In this document: positions 18,739-27,660 of the stretch, piece after piece
Numbering within the stretch: position 1 is the stretch's first letter
Layout: every line of letters starts with the position of its first letter
DNA from: Leptospiraceae bacterium
GTDB taxonomy: Bacteria > Spirochaetota > Leptospiria > Leptospirales > Leptonemataceae
Direction: 5' to 3'
NCBI GenBank assembly: GCA_026005135.1
Contig: BPKM01000004.1
Span: 1 to 64,000 of the forward strand
Length of the DNA stretch: 64,000 nt
Translations under genes and position numbers: made by a program
Notes under the pieces: generated by a model
What the model saw: the letters and a program-made list of their open reading frames with translations, nothing else
The model's database searches: none
Told to the model about the DNA's origin: nothing

Positions 18739-18756
18739 TTTGAATTAACATTCAAA
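18739..18756. promoter_or_regulatory. Perfect inverted repeat upstream of the SDR gene
   Basis: TTTGAAT-TAAC-ATTCAAA, a seven-base perfect dyad with a four-base centre, 16 bases before the start codon of the short-chain dehydrogenase. The size and position fit an operator for a dimeric repressor such as a TetR-type protein of lipid metabolism. No regulator gene is next to it, so the binding protein is unknown. Confidence 0.5.
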
Positions 18757-18985
18757 CATAATATTTTTTAAAGAATTATTGTCAATAAAAAAAGAATTAA
18801 CAACAATAGTGTTATTATTTTTCTATGTATTTTTCATTTTCCATTCCGACGGTTAAGCAATATGCTATTACATAGCACTAAGATACTTTTATAATTTATA
18901 TCTATCGTTTATTCGTGCCACTTTCTATCATTTCAATAATAAATGTACAAATGTACAAAAAAAAGCAAAGTTTTTTAATTTTTGA
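18757..18985. other. Gene-free AT-rich stretch
   Basis: About 230 bases between the SDR promoter region and the DUF1564-like repeat unit. No open frame or RNA gene is seen. The only structure is a small inverted repeat, TGCTAT-TAC-ATAGCA, at 18863-18877 and a doubled TGTACA (AATGTACAAATGTACA) near 18950. Neither can be assigned. Confidence 0.4.
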
Positions 18986-19108
18986 AAGCGATCAAAGAAC
19001 GCCGTATAATTTATAGTTTCTATTAATTTTGCTTCTAAATTGTTATTTATAATAAAAAAATTTGATTTTCTTATATTTTTTTAGTAAGATCTTTAATAAA
19101 AATTAGAC

Positions 19109-19114
19109 TATAAT
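19109..19114 (+). promoter_or_regulatory. TATAAT box six bases before the ATG (possible leaderless start)
   Basis: A perfect -10 hexamer TATAAT ends five bases before the ATG at 19120, in the context GACTATAATTATTGATGG. The same arrangement is conserved in the second copy near 62032. No Shine-Dalgarno is present. Transcription from this box would begin at or next to the start codon, so the mRNA would be leaderless. A clear -35 hexamer is not visible. Confidence 0.45.
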
Positions 19115-19119
19115 TATTG

Positions 19120-19639
19120 ATGGCTACTTATATTAGAAAGAATATACAAAGTCCTAACGAAGAACTAGAAGAATCAAGTAATACAATAATTTTACATTTT
19201 ATGATTTATTTACCCTATAAAGAAGATTTACAGGATTTAAGAAATCAGCATTCCAGCTATTCGGATATGTTTTTGTTTTTAATTTCTAAATACATAGAAA
19301 GATTAAAAAAATTAGCAAATCAAAAGAAAACCAGTAAAAAAATTTATCAGATAGTATGTAATGATTATGAACACTATTCTATAAGAGTAAGTCAGAATAT
19401 TCATCAATTATTAAAAGACATATCCGAGATGACAGGTTATAGTGTAAGTCATATTATAAGATTACTGATAGAATGGGAATGTTATAGAAGATTTGATGAT
19501 AAGGTATCTCTATTAAGGGTTCCGTTAAGGGAAATGGGTACGTGAATTTGTAACAAGTATTACAGAAATCAGGATAGAGCATCGATTTTACAGGGCAAGG
19601 GAACTGGTAGAAGAAGATGTTGAAATATTATGTGCTTAA
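19120..19639 (+). pseudogene. DUF1564-like protein, frameshifted copy
   Basis: Nearly identical to the intact 172-residue gene at 62043-62561. The reading frame runs to a premature TGA at 19543-19545. Compared with the intact copy there is one extra base near 19537 (AAATGGGTACGTGAA against AAATTGGCCGTGAA), after which the original frame continues to a stop at 19637-19639. The C-terminal 30 residues are therefore lost. The middle holds a ribbon-helix-helix-like segment (IRVSQNIHQLLKDIS, then TGYSVSHIIRLLIEWE). The layout resembles DUF1564, a family expanded in Leptospira, but this is from memory of the pattern. Probably inactive or altered. Confidence 0.65.
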
Positions 19640-19904
19640 AATTATTTACCAAAATATAAATTGATCACTTACTATTTTTTATATCTTTGATTATTCTTAC
19701 TCCATATATCTCTACATCATTTTCTTTCTCTTAAGCTAAATTACCAGTGATTAAGAAAAAATTAGACAGCAGATGGTGTTGAAAGATTTTATATTTTAAA
19801 TACAGTCTTTATTTTACTGAAATAAAAAACATAATTTCATTCAAATATAATTCTAATATAAAAAAATAATAGACAAATTAATTTTAATATAAAGGATAGT
19901 TATA

Positions 19905-20804
19905 ATGAAGAAATTAATATTTATCAGTTATATTATAATAATATTAGAAATTTTTCAATTACAATCTCAGGATTTTGTTAAGGTTCCAGAATTAAAACGG
20001 CCTGTAATGGATTTAGTAGGCATTTTAAAACCAGAAGAAATAAAAAATATAGAGAGAAAAATATTACAATTACAAAAAGAAAAAGGTAGCCAGATTGCTG
20101 TTCTTATTATAGAAACGACCAAACCAGAGCCAATTGAAGAATATTCGATGAGGGTAGTAGAAAAATGGAAGTTAGGAAGAAAAGGCATAGATGATGGAGT
20201 ATTATTTTTAATAGCATATAAAGATAAAAAAATGAGGTTAGAGATAGGATATGGGTTAGAAGGTGTTATACCAGATGCGAAGGCAAAAGAAATATTAGAA
20301 GATTATGTAAAGCCATATTTTAAAAAAGGTGATTTTTATAAAGGTATATATACTTGTATAGACGTATTAATAAAATTAATAAATAATGAGCCTTTACCAG
20401 AACCAGTTCGTTCTAATACCGTACTAATCGAAAAAAATAATGATTTTGTTGGAAGTATAATTTTTATTTTTGTTGCATCTCTTTTTCATATTGTGTCGGC
20501 ATTTATAAATTTCTCTGTTTCTAAATTAAAAGGATTTATTTTAACAGGATTGGATATTGGTTTGATTTTCGTTTTGGCTTTGGTATTGCCTTTTTGGTTG
20601 GCTATTTTTTTAGCTGTATTTCCTATCTGGTTTATTACTTTATTCAGCTCAGGTATAAGCGGTGCAAAATCAAAAAATTCAATAAATAGCTGGGGTAGTT
20701 CAAATAGTTGGTCCAGTTCCAGCAGTAGTTGGTCTGGTAGTTCAGGTGGTTTTTCTGGTGGAGGCGGTTCCTTTGGTGGAGGTGGAGCATCGAGTAGCTG
20801 GTAA
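19905..20804 (+). CDS. TPM-domain (YgcG-like) exported membrane protein
   Basis: 299 residues. A signal peptide (residues 1-21) is followed by a TPM domain: PVMDLVGILKPEEIKNIERKI, GSQIAVLIIETTKPEPIEEY, and the signature LEIGYGLEGVIPDAKAKEIL. Two membrane helices follow at about 180-200 and 210-250. The tail is Ser/Gly/Trp-rich (GGGGSFGGGGASSSW), typical of YgcG-type proteins. TPM domains have been reported with phosphatase activity in plants and an envelope role in bacteria; the function here is unknown. A Shine-Dalgarno-like AAAGGA precedes the ATG. It converges with sufU, separated by only three bases. Confidence 0.82.
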   Translation: MKKLIFISYIIIILEIFQLQSQDFVKVPELKRPVMDLVGILKPEEIKNIERKILQLQKEKGSQIAVLIIETTKPEPIEEYSMRVVEKWKLGRKGIDDGVLFLIAYKDKKMRLEIGYGLEGVIPDAKAKEILEDYVKPYFKKGDFYKGIYTCIDVLIKLINNEPLPEPVRSNTVLIEKNNDFVGSIIFIFVASLFHIVSAFINFSVSKLKGFILTGLDIGLIFVLALVLPFWLAIFLAVFPIWFITLFSSGISGAKSKNSINSWGSSNSWSSSSSSWSGSSGGFSGGGGSFGGGGASSSW

Positions 20805-20807
20805 TCT

Positions 20808-21251
20808 TTAATTATTTTGTTTTTCGTATTCCCTAATTGCTTGTTCTAAGGTATTCCATGATAAAGTAGCACATTTTACTCTTATAGGAAATTTTTTAAC
20901 GCCTTTTAAAGCTTCTAAATCTTCGTAATTTTCTGGTAAAGATATATCTTCTTTGCTCATAATCATATTTTTAAAAAGTTCAATTAACTTTTTTACTTCT
21001 TCAAGTTTATGATTTTCAATATAGGTAGTCATCATTTCTGTGGAGGCAGTACAGATACTACATCCCTGACCGGTAAATGTCGCTTTTTTTATTTCATCAC
21101 CATCAATATATAAATGCAAATATACTTCATCTCCACAACTTCTATTTACACCTTCTTCGTGTATATTTGCTTCTGGTAATTCTCCATAATGCTTAGGATT
21201 CTGAGAATATTCAATTATGATTTCTTTATATAAATCTTCACTTAGTGACAT
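20808..21251 (-). CDS. sufU: Iron-sulfur cluster assembly protein SufU
   Basis: 147 residues. SufU is the zinc-dependent sulfur acceptor of SufS, or a scaffold, in Suf systems without SufE. The three conserved Cys are visible in RSCGDEVYLHL near residue 35 (with the adjacent Asp), TGQGCSICTAST near residue 65, and VKCATLSWNTLEQAI near 125. The extra ~20-residue stretch between the second and third Cys distinguishes SufU from IscU. It is the last gene of a sufB-C-D-Rieske-S-U operon, 16 bases after sufS. Confidence 0.92.
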   Translation of the reverse strand: MSLSEDLYKEIIIEYSQNPKHYGELPEANIHEEGVNRSCGDEVYLHLYIDGDEIKKATFTGQGCSICTASTEMMTTYIENHKLEEVKKLIELFKNMIMSKEDISLPENYEDLEALKGVKKFPIRVKCATLSWNTLEQAIREYEKQNN

Positions 21252-21267
21252 ACTTACCCTTTTTAAT

Positions 21268-22524
21268 TTAATTTTTTATGATTGAAAATTTATTTTCTTT
21301 AAGTTTAAATATCTCAATTACTTTTTTAATACCATGGATTAGAGCGTCAACATCTTCTGGACCATTATATAAGTAAAAACTTGCACGAGCTGTACCTGGA
21401 ATTCCAATTTTTTTCATCAATGGTTCACAACAGTGATGTCCAGCACGTATAGCAATACCTTCTTGATCTAATATACTTCCTATATCATGTGGATGTACAC
21501 CTTCTATTAAAAAACTGATTACTCCACCTCTTTTAGAAAGATCTTCTGGACCAAATAATCTTACATAAGGTATTTCTTTTAGTCGGGGGATTGCATATTC
21601 TAATATTTCAACTTCATGTTGATGAATATTTTCAAGTCCAATATTTTGTAAATATTCAATAGCTACTGCATATGCTACTACACCAGCAATATTTGGTGTT
21701 CCAGCTTCGAATTTATTAGGTAATGGAGCTGGTTTAAAACCATCTTTCCATACAGTTAGAATCATATCACCACCACCCATAAAAGGATCCATTTTTTCTA
21801 ATAATTCTCTTTTTCCATAAAGAACACCTACACCAGTAGGTCCAAGCATTTTATGAGCAGATAGCGCATAAAAATCACATCCAATATCCTGAACATCAAC
21901 AGGCAAATGGCACGCACCCTGTGCACCATCTACAATAAAAATTGCATTTATTTGTTTTGCGAAGTAAGAAATTTTTTTTAAGTCATGTATAGTTCCAATT
22001 GCATTCGACATATGAGCAACAGAAATAATTTTTGTTTTTTCTGTTAAAACATTTGGAATTTTTTCATAATCATATTGATAATCTTCTGTTAAGGGTATAT
22101 GCTTTATTTTAATTCCTTTTTTTTGGGCAACAATCATCCATGGTACTAAATTAGAATGATGTTCCATTTCAGAGACTAGGATTTCATCACCTTCCTTGAG
22201 AAATTTCATTGCATAAGAATAAGCGATAAGATTGATACTTTCTGTTGTATTCCTTGTAAAAATAATTTCTTCTGGTTCCTTTGCATTCAAAAATTTCTGT
22301 ACTTTTTTTCTTGTTAATTCATAAAGATCTGTTGCTTCGTAGCTTAAACGATAAGCTCCTCGATGTATATTTGCATTTCTACAACGATAAAAATCAGAGA
22401 AAGCATCGATTACTTTTTGAGGTTTTTGAGAACTGGCAGCAGAATCTAAAAAAACCAGTGGTTTACCATTCATTTTCGTTTGTAATATTGGAAAATCTAA
22501 TTTAATTTTTTTATAATCTAACAT
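21268..22524 (-). CDS. sufS: Cysteine desulfurase SufS
   Basis: 418 residues, usual length for group II desulfurases. A PLP enzyme that takes sulfur from L-cysteine for Fe-S cluster synthesis. Seen: the PLP phosphate and ring contacts (TRNTTESINLIAYSYA, DGAQGACHLPVDVQD), the PLP-binding Lys in ALSAHKMLGPTGVGVLYG near residue 225, and the persulfide-forming Cys in IRAGHHCCEPLMKKIG near residue 370. Located between the Rieske gene and sufU, its expected partner. Confidence 0.95.
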   Translation of the reverse strand: MLDYKKIKLDFPILQTKMNGKPLVFLDSAASSQKPQKVIDAFSDFYRCRNANIHRGAYRLSYEATDLYELTRKKVQKFLNAKEPEEIIFTRNTTESINLIAYSYAMKFLKEGDEILVSEMEHHSNLVPWMIVAQKKGIKIKHIPLTEDYQYDYEKIPNVLTEKTKIISVAHMSNAIGTIHDLKKISYFAKQINAIFIVDGAQGACHLPVDVQDIGCDFYALSAHKMLGPTGVGVLYGKRELLEKMDPFMGGGDMILTVWKDGFKPAPLPNKFEAGTPNIAGVVAYAVAIEYLQNIGLENIHQHEVEILEYAIPRLKEIPYVRLFGPEDLSKRGGVISFLIEGVHPHDIGSILDQEGIAIRAGHHCCEPLMKKIGIPGTARASFYLYNGPEDVDALIHGIKKVIEIFKLKENKFSIIKN

Positions 22525-22545
22525 ATTTATTTCCTTAGATTTGTT

Positions 22546-22860
22546 TTAATCTATATTTACATAAACATCATCATTCTGAATTTCAACTTCATAAATTTCT
22601 ATATCTTCTGTTGCAGGTGGTTTTGTTACTTTTCCTGTTAATAAATGAAATTTTGCTCCATGTCTTGGACAGATAATTTCTTTTGTAGAAAGATCAATTT
22701 TAGCATTATCAAAAGGTGCACCATCATGAGTGCATTCGTCCTGAAATGCTAAAATTTTATTATCTAACTTTGTTAAACCTACTGGTCCATAAGGTGTCAG
22801 TTTGCTTATTACTTTTCCTTCTTCAATTTCATGAATTTTGCAAACTTTAAACTTGGGCAT
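22546..22860 (-). CDS. Rieske-type ferredoxin in the suf operon
   Basis: 104 residues. It has the Rieske [2Fe-2S] pattern CTHDGAPF and CPRHGAKFHLLTGKV, giving two Cys and two His ligands, and ends at the usual beta-strand. It is of the soluble ferredoxin-subunit type (as in dioxygenase systems), with no membrane anchor. It lies between sufD and sufS with short gaps on both sides. Similar small Rieske genes accompany suf operons in several bacteria, where the role is not established; electron supply to cluster assembly is inference. Confidence 0.88.
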   Translation of the reverse strand: MPKFKVCKIHEIEEGKVISKLTPYGPVGLTKLDNKILAFQDECTHDGAPFDNAKIDLSTKEIICPRHGAKFHLLTGKVTKPPATEDIEIYEVEIQNDDVYVNID

Positions 22861-22874
22861 TATGCTCTCCTATA

Positions 22875-24056
22875 TTATATTTTTTTAGATAAGTAATCTA
22901 AATAATGTTCTTTTTCTTCTTCTGTTAAATTAGATTCTTGAATAAGATCATAAATAAATCCAATCATTAAAAGTTTTTTAGCTTCTCTTTCGTTTAATCC
23001 ACGTGTTTGTAAATAGAAAATGGCTTCTTCGTCGAGATCTCCAGCAGTTGCTCCATGTTCACAACTTACATCTTCTGAACGAACAATTAACCATGGCAAA
23101 GATTCTGCTTTTGCTTTTTTACTTAAAATTAAATTATGATTTAATTGATGACTATTTACTCCTTTGATTTTATGAGGTGTTTCTAATTTTCCAATAAATA
23201 CAGAATGTGATCTATCTTTTACAATTGTTTTATATAATAAAGAACTTGTTTCGTTATGATTTAAATGCTGTACATCCATTTCCATATTATGAAAATGTCC
23301 TTTTTCTCCAAAAAAGAAACCAATTCCACGAAATTCAATATTTTCTTCTAATAATCTTGCCTGTACAAATCCTTTACCAGTAATACCACCTGTATGAAAT
23401 ACACTACAATGAACATAAGAATCTCTATGCTGAATTACACGAATTTTATGAAAATGAAATTCATAGTCACTATGATAACGTATAGTAGTATATTTAACTC
23501 TACTATTACTTTTTGCAATAATATAAAAACTGCTATTCCATAATGCTTGTTCTTCTATACCATGAATTTCTTCTATAATATCTACTTCGCTTCCTTCATT
23601 GGCAATAATAACAGTAAAAGGGAAAAAACCATCACCAGAAATTGCTTTATGAGTAACTTTAATCGTTTCTTTTGTATTCTTAGAAATATCTATAATATTA
23701 AAATTCTGTATCAGCGCTATATTTAAAATAGTAAAATAATCTATCTCGAAATGAAACTGTTCTGCTATAAAAGAAGCATAGTTTATTTTTAAAATTTTTT
23801 TTAAATCTTCTATGGAATTTTCTAAACTTTTATAATTATCTGAAACTTTAATAGTTGTATCTAAATTAGAATCTGTTAACTTTAAATTATCAAAAGGAAT
23901 TAAATTTAAATTGATTTTTCTCCAGGATTCATGATAAACAGGAGGCAAAGAAGTTTTATTAAATAGTTCCAGTGCTTCTATTTGTATATCTTTTATAGGA
24001 TGATTTTTATTTTCTATAAATTTTAAAAATCTATCCTGTATTATTGTTTGTTGCAT
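22875..24056 (-). CDS. sufD: Fe-S cluster assembly protein SufD
   Basis: 393 residues. Paralogue of SufB that forms the SufBC2D scaffold complex. The N-terminal region is variable. The beta-helix core shows FHFHKIRVIQHRDSYVHCSV and GHFHNMEMDVQHLNHNETSS, and the C-terminal signature reads LVVRSEDVSCEHGATAGDLDEEAIFYL with its conserved Cys-Glu-His, followed by QTRGLNEREAKKLL. The sequence shown keeps the core His that SufD contributes to cluster binding. It lies directly between sufC and the Rieske gene, 18 bases from sufC. Confidence 0.93.
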   Translation of the reverse strand: MQQTIIQDRFLKFIENKNHPIKDIQIEALELFNKTSLPPVYHESWRKINLNLIPFDNLKLTDSNLDTTIKVSDNYKSLENSIEDLKKILKINYASFIAEQFHFEIDYFTILNIALIQNFNIIDISKNTKETIKVTHKAISGDGFFPFTVIIANEGSEVDIIEEIHGIEEQALWNSSFYIIAKSNSRVKYTTIRYHSDYEFHFHKIRVIQHRDSYVHCSVFHTGGITGKGFVQARLLEENIEFRGIGFFFGEKGHFHNMEMDVQHLNHNETSSLLYKTIVKDRSHSVFIGKLETPHKIKGVNSHQLNHNLILSKKAKAESLPWLIVRSEDVSCEHGATAGDLDEEAIFYLQTRGLNEREAKKLLMIGFIYDLIQESNLTEEEKEHYLDYLSKKI

Positions 24057-24074
24057 AAAAAATCCTTTTATTAA

Positions 24075-24818
24075 TTATTTTGCTAAGGATAAAATTTGTT
24101 CATAACCTTTTTGTTCTAATTCTTGTGCTAATTCTTTACCACCACTTAATTGAATTCTACCATCCATAAAAATATGAACTTTATCTATTTCTATATAATT
24201 TAATAAACGTTGATAATGTGTAATCAATATCATTGAACGTTCTGGCGATTTCATTTCTTGAATATTTTCTGCTATGATTTTTAATGCATCAATATCTAAA
24301 CCAGAATCAATTTCATCTAATATGGCAAACTTTGGCTGGATTAACCTCATCTGAACAATTTCGTGCCTTTTTTTCTCTCCACCAGAAAAACCATCATTTA
24401 CATAACGTCCTAAGAAATCTTTTTTCATTTGTAATTTATCAAAAGCATCATTAATTTTTTCTTTTAATTCTCTAATTGGTAAATCACCATAAAAACTTTT
24501 AATAACATTTCTTAAAAAATTCATCGTTGTAACACCAGGAATCTGTGTTGGATATTGTAATGATAAAAAGATACCTTTTTTTGCTCTTTTATCAGTAGAA
24601 AGAGATAAAATACTTTCTCCTTCAAACTTTATATCTCCCTTAGTAACAATATATTTGGGATGTCCTAACAATGTATAAGAAAGAGTACTTTTTCCAGAAC
24701 CATTAGGACCCATTATCGCATGAATTTCTCCATAAGGAATTTGTAAGTTAATTCCTTTTAATATCTCTTTGCCTTCTACTTCTACATGTAAATCAATTAG
24801 TTCTAATATGTAATTCAT
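24075..24818 (-). CDS. sufC: Fe-S cluster assembly ATPase SufC
   Basis: 247 residues, ABC-type ATPase without membrane partner. Walker [12 protein letters not shown] near residue 38, signature [13 protein letters not shown] near 145, Walker [17 protein letters not shown] near 163 and the switch His in [13 protein letters not shown]. It binds SufB and SufD and drives the conformational change that exposes the cluster site. The Q-loop region reads [12 protein letters not shown], as in SufC rather than exporters. It is second in the operon, 22 bases after sufB. Confidence 0.96.
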   Translation of the reverse strand: MNYILELIDLHVEVEGKEILKGINLQIPYGEIHAIMGPNGSGKSTLSYTLLGHPKYIVTKGDIKFEGESILSLSTDKRAKKGIFLSLQYPTQIPGVTTMNFLRNVIKSFYGDLPIRELKEKINDAFDKLQMKKDFLGRYVNDGFSGGEKKRHEIVQMRLIQPKFAILDEIDSGLDIDALKIIAENIQEMKSPERSMILITHYQRLLNYIEIDKVHIFMDGRIQLSGGKELAQELEQKGYEQILSLAK

Positions 24819-24840
24819 ATTCTTGCTCCTATTATATTTA

Positions 24841-26280
24841 TTAGCATGTTTGACCTTTTATTTCATTTTTTTGAATACCTGGTGTTGTTCGTTTGATAGC
24901 TTTACCATCTTCTAAAATCATACGAATTAATCGTCCAATTTCTACTGAATATTCTACATTAAGATCACGTACAACAGCATCGCAAAAACCAGTTACAATT
25001 AATAATTTTGCTTCGTCTTCGTCTATACCTCTTGTTTGTAAATAAAATAAGATATCTTCATCAATTTTAGAAACTGTTGCTTCATAATTTAGTTTAGCAG
25101 AATCAACATGAATTTCATTATAGGGATATGCATGGGATTCTGAACGATCATCTAACATTAAACCATCACATTTAATATGGCTATAAGAATTTTCTGCTGT
25201 TTTTTCAAATTTTACAAGACCGCGATAACTATTAATTCCACCATCTAAGGAAACACCTTTAGCAAGAATATTCGAACGGGTATTTTTTCCAATATGGATA
25301 ATACGAGCGCCTGTATCTTGAATTTGATTATTTCCAGCAAATGCTAAGGATAAAACATCTCCAGTAGAATTATCACCATATAGAATAATTCCAGGATATT
25401 TCATTGTTTGAGCACCTACATTTACATCATTCCAGGTAATATGTGCTCCTTCATAACAGATACCACGTTTTACGGTCCAGTTATACATATTCTTTTTCCA
25501 GTTTTGAATAGTCGTATAATGAATTCTTGCATTTTTATGGGCAATTAATTCTACAACTGCAGTATGGAAGTTTGTGGCAAATTCCTGAACAGAAGTACAA
25601 CCTTCGCTATAGATTAATTCACTACCTTCATCGGCAATCAATAATGTTCTTTCGTATTGTCCAGAAGAGGCAGCTGTTACTTTAAAATATGCTTGTAATG
25701 GCATTGGGGTTTTAACTCCCTTGGGTACATAAGCAAAAGAACCTCCACTAAAAACTGCACTATTTAAAGCAGCAAATTTATTATCTTCTGGTGGAACAAC
25801 TGTACCAAGATATTTTTTTACTAAATCTGGAAATTCTTTAATAGCTGTATCAATATCACAAAAAATAATTCCTAATTCTTCTAATTCTTTTTTTACATTT
25901 GCATAAACTGTTTCGGAATCATTCATTGCTTCAAGACCAGCTAAATATTTTCTTTCGTGCTCTGGAATGCCAAGTCTTTCAAAACTTTCGAGTACTTCTG
26001 GATCTACTTCTTCCCAGGATTTCTTTTTTTGCTTTCCTGCTCCTACATAATGAACATAAGAATTTAAATCAATATTAAAATGTGGAATAAATCCCCAATT
26101 AGGCATTGGTTTAGATAAGAAAATCTCTAATGCTTTTAAACGAAATTCTGTAACCCAACCTGGTTCATTTTTTATATGGGATATGGACTCTACTACTTTT
26201 CTATTAATACCAGGAGGAAATTTATCTGGTTCATAATATTGCGGTTCTTTATTTTCTTTTTCTATGGTTTTTACTGTCAT
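24841..26280 (-). CDS. sufB: Fe-S cluster assembly protein SufB
   Basis: 479 residues, standard length. SufB is the scaffold subunit on which the cluster is built. Seen: [20 protein letters not shown] near the N-terminus; the core segment [20 protein letters not shown] with the Cys and Glu of the proposed sulfur path; [19 protein letters not shown]; and the C-terminal [20 protein letters not shown] with the conserved Glu, followed by RGIDEDEAK. It is the first gene of the operon. A perfect 23-base palindrome lies about 70 bases before its ATG, so expression is probably under metal or redox control. Confidence 0.95.
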   Translation of the reverse strand: MTVKTIEKENKEPQYYEPDKFPPGINRKVVESISHIKNEPGWVTEFRLKALEIFLSKPMPNWGFIPHFNIDLNSYVHYVGAGKQKKKSWEEVDPEVLESFERLGIPEHERKYLAGLEAMNDSETVYANVKKELEELGIIFCDIDTAIKEFPDLVKKYLGTVVPPEDNKFAALNSAVFSGGSFAYVPKGVKTPMPLQAYFKVTAASSGQYERTLLIADEGSELIYSEGCTSVQEFATNFHTAVVELIAHKNARIHYTTIQNWKKNMYNWTVKRGICYEGAHITWNDVNVGAQTMKYPGIILYGDNSTGDVLSLAFAGNNQIQDTGARIIHIGKNTRSNILAKGVSLDGGINSYRGLVKFEKTAENSYSHIKCDGLMLDDRSESHAYPYNEIHVDSAKLNYEATVSKIDEDILFYLQTRGIDEDEAKLLIVTGFCDAVVRDLNVEYSVEIGRLIRMILEDGKAIKRTTPGIQKNEIKGQTC

Positions 26281-26349
26281 AATAGTACCCTTTTCTTTGC
26301 ATATTTTAAAAATATATTCATATGTTAAGTTTTATTTTATAATAATAAT

Positions 26350-26372
26350 CAATTTAGAATAATTCTAAATTG
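26350..26372. promoter_or_regulatory. Perfect 23 bp palindrome upstream of sufB (Fur/PerR-like 7-1-7 core)
   Basis: CAATTTAGAAT-A-ATTCTAAATTG is a perfect dyad of eleven bases around one central base. The core TTAGAAT-A-ATTCTAA has the 7-1-7 geometry of Fur-superfamily operators and differs from the classical PerR box (TTATAAT-N-ATTATAA) at one position per arm. It lies in the 283-base gap between sufB and the divergent fasciclin lipoprotein gene, nearer sufB. Control by Fur, PerR or a relative is inference from the pattern. Confidence 0.7.
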
Positions 26373-26563
26373 AAACAACTTAATGTATAAATAAATCGAT
26401 TATTTTTAAAAGGCAAGTAAAATTTTAGTTTGTAAAATCCTGAATCGTGCAAACAAAAAAATATTTGTCATTACATAAAGTATTATAGTATTATTTTTAG
26501 AATTTTATAGTAATAAAATAAAAAATGCTTGAAATTTTTTTAAGATAAAAATATCATAAATTT

Positions 26564-27100
26564 ATGAAAACAAATATTATTATAATTGCCTCTGTATTGT
26601 GCCTTATGGCATTATGTAAACAAGGGTCCTCTTCTAAAGAATTAGGAGGGGGCATGGCATCAGTAAAAGATGATGTATCTCAAAAAAATGTTGTACAAAT
26701 TGCATCAGAATCAAAAGATCATACTATCTTAGTAAAAGCAGTGCAAGCAGCTGGTCTTGTAGATTCCTTAGCAAATCCTGGTCCATTTACTGTTTTTGCT
26801 CCAACCAATGCTGCTTTTGAGCAATTACCAAAAAGTGATCTTGAAAATCTATTAAAACCAGAAAATAAAAAACAATTAGAAACAGTTTTATATCATCATG
26901 TATTTGTTGGAAATCTTAGAAAAGATGATTTGATTGAACGTTTTAATGGACAAGAATTAATTATGTTTGATGGTACCTCTGAAAAAATTGAAGTAAAAGG
27001 AAATGAGATTTATATTGGTGGTGCAAAGGTTTTAACAGTTATTCCAGCTTCTAACGGTGTTGTATATGTAATTGATAAAGTTCTTTTACCAAAGAAATAA
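26564..27100 (+). CDS. Fasciclin (FAS1) domain lipoprotein
   Basis: 178 residues. A lipoprotein signal peptide ends at Cys18 (CLMALC), followed by a short Gly/Ser linker. One FAS1 domain fills the rest: TILVKAVQAAGLVDSL, then the H1 motif GPFTVFAPTNAAFEQLP, YHHVFVG, and the H2-like end VIPASNGVVYVIDKVLLP. FAS1 domains mediate cell-surface adhesion or ligand binding. The gene is divergent from the suf operon and shares its regulatory gap, so it might be co-regulated. A terminator follows at once. Confidence 0.9.
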   Translation: MKTNIIIIASVLCLMALCKQGSSSKELGGGMASVKDDVSQKNVVQIASESKDHTILVKAVQAAGLVDSLANPGPFTVFAPTNAAFEQLPKSDLENLLKPENKKQLETVLYHHVFVGNLRKDDLIERFNGQELIMFDGTSEKIEVKGNEIYIGGAKVLTVIPASNGVVYVIDKVLLPKK

Positions 27101-27105
27101 AATTT

Positions 27106-27121
27106 GCCCCATACACGGGGC
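27106..27121. terminator. Terminator between fasciclin lipoprotein and flavin reductase genes
   Basis: Stem GCCCC-ATACAC-GGGGC. On the plus strand it is followed by TATCTTT, and on the minus strand by AAATTTTATTTC, so it can act for both convergent genes. It starts six bases after the stop codon of the fasciclin gene. Confidence 0.7.
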
Positions 27122-27126
27122 TATCT

Positions 27127-27609
27127 TTAACCACCATAAAACCATCCAGTTGTTAACATATAAAGAGGTTCATCCTCTCTATGTAATCCAGCTTCTACTA
27201 CTTCTCCAATTACAACAGCATGATCTCCTTCACCATATATATGTTTTACATCGCATTCAAAAAAAGAAGGACAATCTTTTAAAACAACTCCATTAGAATC
27301 AGTGATGTAATATTCGTAATTATTAAGTTTTTGATTTTCTATTTTGGTTGGCCCAAAAAAAGCCTGTGCAATATCTTTTTGATCTTTTCCTAAGATATTT
27401 ATTGTAAAATGTTTACTTTCTTGTAATAACCTGTAACTGTTCGAATCTTTTTTAACTCCAACCATTACCAAAGGAGGTTTAAAGGAACATTGAGATAACC
27501 AATTGATTGTACCTGCTGCAATTTCTTCTTTTTCTACCGTTTTTACTGTTAAAATATATAACCCATAGGAAATCATTCTTAATACTTTTTTTTTGATTTG
27601 CTCCTCCAT
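27127..27609 (-). CDS. Flavin reductase-like FMN-binding protein
   Basis: 160 residues covering one flavin-reductase-like split-barrel domain: SYGLYILTVKTVEKEEIAAG, INWLSQCSFKPPLVMVGV with the conserved flavin-contact Ser and Pro residues, FTINILGKDQKDIAQAFFG, and the C-terminal GDHAVVIGEVVEAGLH. These proteins reduce or bind FMN for partner oxygenases or stand alone. No oxygenase gene is nearby, so the partner is unknown. It converges with the fasciclin gene. Confidence 0.85.
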   Translation of the reverse strand: MEEQIKKKVLRMISYGLYILTVKTVEKEEIAAGTINWLSQCSFKPPLVMVGVKKDSNSYRLLQESKHFTINILGKDQKDIAQAFFGPTKIENQKLNNYEYYITDSNGVVLKDCPSFFECDVKHIYGEGDHAVVIGEVVEAGLHREDEPLYMLTTGWFYGG

Positions 27610-27660
27610 AATAATAAAATTAAATAAAATAGATTATCTGGCAACAATTAATATTAATAT

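Larger units (their letters stand above)
18990..19668 (+). repeat. Dispersed repeat unit carrying a DUF1564-like gene, copy 1
   Basis: About 680 bases that recur at roughly 61911-62590 with high identity, covering the upstream region, the whole coding region and about 30 bases after the stop. The similarity fades before GTATAATTT upstream and after AAATATAAATTGAT downstream. No terminal inverted repeats or target duplication were found, so this looks like gene duplication rather than a simple insertion sequence. Copy 1 carries an extra base in its coding region, absent from copy 2. Confidence 0.8.

Noticed and set aside
24041-24062. GTTGCATAA near the sufD start as a third MITE end
   Set aside because: The match is the sufD start codon region (ATGCAACAAACA on the minus strand), with no partner end or duplication.
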